A stretch of DNA of 8,952 bases, from NCBI GenBank assembly GCA_964520045.1, contig CAZFMJ010000092.1:1-8952 (forward strand), read 5' to 3'. A model generated the notes under the pieces. It did no database searches, was not told the origin of the DNA, and saw only the letters and a list, made by a program, of their open reading frames with translations. Shown here piece after piece: positions 6,004 to 8,952 of this stretch (its first letter is position 1; the number at the start of each line of letters is the position of its first letter). The position numbers were made by a program, and so were the translations under genes. This DNA is from CAZFMJ01 sp964520045 (GTDB lineage Bacteria; Elusimicrobiota; Elusimicrobia; Elusimicrobiales; CAZFMJ01).

Positions 6004-7787
6004 GAGCAATACTTGCCGCCATTGCCATAATAATTCCTCAGTCAGTGTTTGCCATGAATTACGGGCAAGCATTGGTTGATAAAGCATATACGGTTAATGG
6101 TAAACCTTATGCTTCAGGAAATCCCCCAAATGAATGGTCGTGCCCTGGTGGTTATTTTGACTTTTCAAGTTGGACGGAAAACGCTGGGTTTGATTGTTCT
6201 GGATTGGTGAGCTACGCTGCGAATTTAAGGCGAAGGTACCTTACAGGTGATCTTTCTGGAGCCACATTCAGCAATACTATTGACTGGAATAGCTTACAGC
6301 AGGGCGATTTGCTTCATACAAATGGCGGGACAACTGCTTTTCCAGTTGAACACGTTATGATTTATGTTCGCAGAGACGAAGACAATCTTACTGTTATTCA
6401 TGCGGGGAGTTCTGGTGTAGTTGAAAAAACATGGAATATTTCTTTGATTCGGGATACATGGTTTTTTAGCCCATATCGCTTAAAATACGACACGACACCT
6501 GCAGATACAACGGTTACCGGGGTTGAGGATGGTATGGTCTATAACAATAATGTAACTGCCAATTTTACAGTTACAGACGTAACTGATAATTATCCTTGCG
6601 GCAAATTTTATGTCAACGACGTTTTAATTCTGCACGACAAAACTGGTAGTAAGACATTTTCTCAAGATGGTTCATATCAACTTCGCATTCAGTCAGAAGA
6701 TTGGGCGAGGAACACCCAAGCCACTTCGGTGGCTTTCACCATAGACCGCAGTTCCCCCACCGCGGGCATATATGACACCGAAGGCAATTTATTGACCGGC
6801 AGTATACCTGCGACAAAAGGCGTGATGATACATGCAGGCGATGAAGCGTCCGGTATATGCTCGGTTTCAATGAGCGGACCTCCCGGCTTTACCCCTTTTT
6901 CGCAAAGCTTTTCAACCAACACCGTTCAAATCGGTCCCTTTTTAAATCTTTCTACGGGCGCATATACGGCTTCCGTCACCGATTGCGCCGGTTATCAGGC
7001 TTCCTCAACATTCAGCGTAGTCACAGGCAATTATACGATGGCAGCTACCGGCAAAGATAAAGAAGATGAACATAATGCAGGGAAAGATATAGATTTACTG
7101 TTGAGCCATATGGAAACATTTTCTACCCACCGTGGAACGGAAACCGGCAAAAACGCCGAGAATTTTCAAGAAGCAGTTAAGCGCCTTTCCGAGAAAAGAA
7201 ATAGTGCAAAAGCACGCCTGATTAGGGAAGCCAAACGGGCCGATAAAGGTTGGGAATATCGGTGCGCTATTATGCGTGTCATGGCTCCGGTTCAAGATAA
7301 TTCTATCGTCGAAGCTTTGATTCAAAATCTAAAGGAAGATAATTCCAAATTAAGGGGATGTGCTGCCAAGCAATTGGGCGAACAAAATGGTGGGCTTGTT
7401 GTTGATGTGTTAATACAAGCCTTGGCCGATAATGTACCATTAGTGCGCACAAATGCGGCGAGTTCGCTTGGGCAAATAAAAAATCCCAAAGCCATAACGT
7501 CGCTCAAAAAACATACCCGGGATATTGATGAAATAACCGCCATAAATGCAATTTGGGCATTAGGCGAAATAATGGATGCGTCGTCTGCTGATTACTTGAT
7601 AAGTCTAGTGAGCGACAGCAATGAAACCCAAAAAATTAATATTGTCATCGCTCTTAGCAAGATAAAATCCGATAAGGCTGTAAAATATTTAAGGGAACTA
7701 TCAAAATCAGACTCCGAATCGGAGACTGTTCGCGAAGTGGCCTTGGAAATTATCCAAAAACTAGACAAAGGGCTTAAACCATGGTGA
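5985..7787 (+). CDS. Secreted NlpC/P60 cysteine peptidase fused to Ig-like and HEAT-repeat regions
   Basis: A 600-aa exported protein. GTG at 5985 has an AGGA site seven bases upstream (5974-5977). The ATG at 6000, overlapping the previous stop as ATGA, is the alternative and would remove five residues. The signal peptide ends near VFA23. Residues about 25-168 are a NlpC/P60 domain with C71 (GFDCSGLVSYA), H123 (VEHVMIYV) and a third polar residue H139 (VIHAGSSGVV). Such enzymes cut D-Glu-diaminopimelate bonds or related amides in peptidoglycan. Residues about 170-345 form two Ig-like beta modules, each closed by an aromatic-rich strand. Residues about 400-595 are HEAT-like helical repeats (EALIQNLKEDNSKLRGCAAKQLGE, abbreviated here), a protein-binding scaffold unusual on a cell-wall hydrolase. 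It overlaps its upstream neighbour by 19 bases and the downstream gene by seven, indicating co-expression. Confidence 0.85.
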   Translation: MAKSKMRAILAAIAIIIPQSVFAMNYGQALVDKAYTVNGKPYASGNPPNEWSCPGGYFDFSSWTENAGFDCSGLVSYAANLRRRYLTGDLSGATFSNTIDWNSLQQGDLLHTNGGTTAFPVEHVMIYVRRDEDNLTVIHAGSSGVVEKTWNISLIRDTWFFSPYRLKYDTTPADTTVTGVEDGMVYNNNVTANFTVTDVTDNYPCGKFYVNDVLILHDKTGSKTFSQDGSYQLRIQSEDWARNTQATSVAFTIDRSSPTAGIYDTEGNLLTGSIPATKGVMIHAGDEASGICSVSMSGPPGFTPFSQSFSTNTVQIGPFLNLSTGAYTASVTDCAGYQASSTFSVVTGNYTMAATGKDKEDEHNAGKDIDLLLSHMETFSTHRGTETGKNAENFQEAVKRLSEKRNSAKARLIREAKRADKGWEYRCAIMRVMAPVQDNSIVEALIQNLKEDNSKLRGCAAKQLGEQNGGLVVDVLIQALADNVPLVRTNAASSLGQIKNPKAITSLKKHTRDIDEITAINAIWALGEIMDASSADYLISLVSDSNETQKINIVIALSKIKSDKAVKYLRELSKSDSESETVREVALEIIQKLDKGLKPW

Positions 7788-8260
7788 TTAAGAGTAGGAT
7801 TAAAACGTGTTACTGGGCAATGGCTGCGGGCGGCTTAATTTGCGGCTTGCCGAGTTACTTTTTTATTTTCTTTCGTCCCTTGCTTATCATTGCGGGGTTC
7901 ATTTTAGGAATTATGTTGGGATTGTTGTGGACTGTTTGTGTTTTATATCTACAGAGATTTTTTTATAGGGCTTGGCACTTCGGTATGGTGGGCTTTGGAA
8001 TTGGTTTAGTGGGCGCACTGATCTGGGGAATCTTCGCGTTCTTATATTTGAAAGATGCTTGGGTTATAGTTCTTATTGTTAACGCATTATTGATTTTGCC
8101 TTTAGCTGGTTCTGTCGGGAGCTTGTTGGGGCAACGGAATTTAGATAAAGGGAATAGCTCGCGTAAAAGCGATTTTGTTTTGCGATTGACTCTGGGTTGT
8201 GAGGTGGTACTTTTTATATTGCTTCCGATGATAAGATCGGTATTCATCATGGGAAAATAA
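7781..8260 (+). CDS. Small multi-pass inner-membrane protein of unknown function
   Basis: A 159-aa hydrophobic protein with about five membrane segments, near residues 12-30, 33-57, 66-90, 93-116 and 134-156. A polar loop rich in Lys, Arg and Ser (119-131) precedes the last segment. AAAGGG at 7767-7772 lies eight bases before the ATG. The start overlaps the end of the peptidase gene by seven bases, and the stop is one base from the next start. No family is recognised. Its place between two secreted hydrolases suggests an accessory role such as anchoring, export or self-protection; none of these is shown by the sequence. Confidence 0.75.
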   Translation: MVIKSRIKTCYWAMAAGGLICGLPSYFFIFFRPLLIIAGFILGIMLGLLWTVCVLYLQRFFYRAWHFGMVGFGIGLVGALIWGIFAFLYLKDAWVIVLIVNALLILPLAGSVGSLLGQRNLDKGNSSRKSDFVLRLTLGCEVVLFILLPMIRSVFIMGK

Positions 8261-8261
8261 T

Positions 8262-8952
8262 ATGCTTGCCAGAAAGAAGCTAGTTTCCGCTTTGCTTATT
8301 AGTGGCGTTCTTCTCACGTCTCTTTATTCGTATTTAAGTGCATATGAAATCGGAGACCTGCTTTATCGAAAAGGTTTGGTTGGCGAATTTCAGCCCTTTA
8401 TCGGTGATGATCCTATAGGCCATGTCGGTATATATATCGGACATTTCGATCATGATGCCATGCAAATGGTTGTGGAAGCTATGCCTTGTTTTATTGTTCC
8501 AGGTGAACCTTGCGGGGTTAGAAAGGTCTCTTTGGTGTCATTTCTTGCCGGAGGTCAATATTACGGGAATAGAACTACCGATCCAGAGCCTGATGCCTAT
8601 CAAAGAAGCAGGATAAGTGTGATTGCTTTGAGTAAAGTGGGGGCTCCATATTTTCTTACCCATAAAGGCCCTGTCGATTATGATTGTGTAACTTTGGCGG
8701 AAATGTCGTATGAGGAAGTTGGCCTGAATCCAACTCCGGATAGTTATGAGACCGGCTTGGGTTTCCCATTAACTCCAATGGAACAATACCAACACACAGT
8801 TCCCGCAACAACTCTTAGCCCTATAATTACTTTGTGGGATGCCGAAAAACTGCAATACGTCCAACCGGGCGGAATAACAAATGGGCATAATCTTATTGCT
8901 ATGGTTGGCGATGGCGATCACGGCTCAGGGGAAAGACTTGTAAAAGTTTTGA
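8262..8952 (+). CDS. Exported permuted NlpC/P60 (YiiX-like) papain-fold hydrolase, partial at window edge
   Basis: The frame is open from ATG 8262 to the window end (230 codons, no stop). Residues 1-27 are a signal peptide or membrane anchor (ARKK, then a hydrophobic run, then LSA). The domain follows the permuted order of the YiiX/YebB-type papain fold: IGDLLYR (30-36), H54 in GHVGIYIG, E72 in VVEAMP, and finally the nucleophile C142 in DYDCVTLAE after GAPYF (127-131). In ordinary NlpC/P60 enzymes Cys comes before His. Members act on peptidoglycan amides or lipid-linked acyl groups. After residue 185 another segment begins (LSPIITLWDAEKL), perhaps an Ig-like module by analogy with the peptidase two genes upstream. 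It starts one base after the membrane-protein stop, with a weak GGGA at 8251-8254. It therefore belongs to the same operon. Confidence 0.8.
   Translation, partial: MLARKKLVSALLISGVLLTSLYSYLSAYEIGDLLYRKGLVGEFQPFIGDDPIGHVGIYIGHFDHDAMQMVVEAMPCFIVPGEPCGVRKVSLVSFLAGGQYYGNRTTDPEPDAYQRSRISVIALSKVGAPYFLTHKGPVDYDCVTLAEMSYEEVGLNPTPDSYETGLGFPLTPMEQYQHTVPATTLSPIITLWDAEKLQYVQPGGITNGHNLIAMVGDGDHGSGERLVKVL

Noticed and set aside
1..8952. CRISPR array, tRNA, rRNA, insertion sequence or transposase
   Set aside because: No regularly spaced long repeats, tRNA-like arms, rRNA stretches or transposase motifs were seen.

Overview
The window suggests a Gram-negative bacterium of a poorly characterised lineage. Protein-coding density is high and base composition is moderate and slightly AT-leaning by eye. 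Long secreted multidomain proteins, NHL-like, Ig-like and HEAT modules, and an AbiEi-type antitoxin with an extra HTH fit environmental lineages such as Elusimicrobiota or Omnitrophota. This placement is a guess; no rRNA or marker gene is present.

Left part (1-1770, minus strand): a two-gene cassette resembling type IV (AbiE) toxin-antitoxin systems. A 441-aa AbiEi-like regulator overlaps by ATGA a short nucleotidyltransferase-fold protein. The nucleotidyltransferase ends early. A second ATGA starts another frame that leaves the window, so there is either a third gene or a one-base frameshift. The cassette has a near-consensus sigma70 promoter so close to the first ATG that the mRNA would be essentially leaderless.

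Divergent intergenic region (1771-2064): it holds the AbiE promoter, repeated TGTCTA elements, an 11-bp-period direct repeat typical of OmpR/PhoB operators, and a possible decayed 3' end of a second winged-helix response regulator.

Middle (2065-3264, plus): an orphan response regulator with two receiver domains and an OmpR/PhoB winged helix, with no kinase nearby. It is followed by a 171-bp regulatory gap with an exact 11-bp tandem repeat upstream of an extended -10 promoter.

Right part (3436-8952, plus): four tightly packed genes for envelope or secreted proteins. They are a lipoprotein-like protein with an internal zinc-dependent phospholipase C/P1-nuclease fold and an NHL-like tail; a NlpC/P60 peptidase fused to Ig-like and HEAT regions; a small multi-pass membrane protein; and, running off the window, a second papain-like hydrolase with the permuted His-Glu-Cys order of the YiiX type. 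The simplest reading is an envelope-active (lipid plus peptidoglycan) hydrolase operon controlled by the adjacent response regulator. The shared ATTGC-N6-ATTGC elements upstream of both the regulator and the operon support that link, but it remains an inference.
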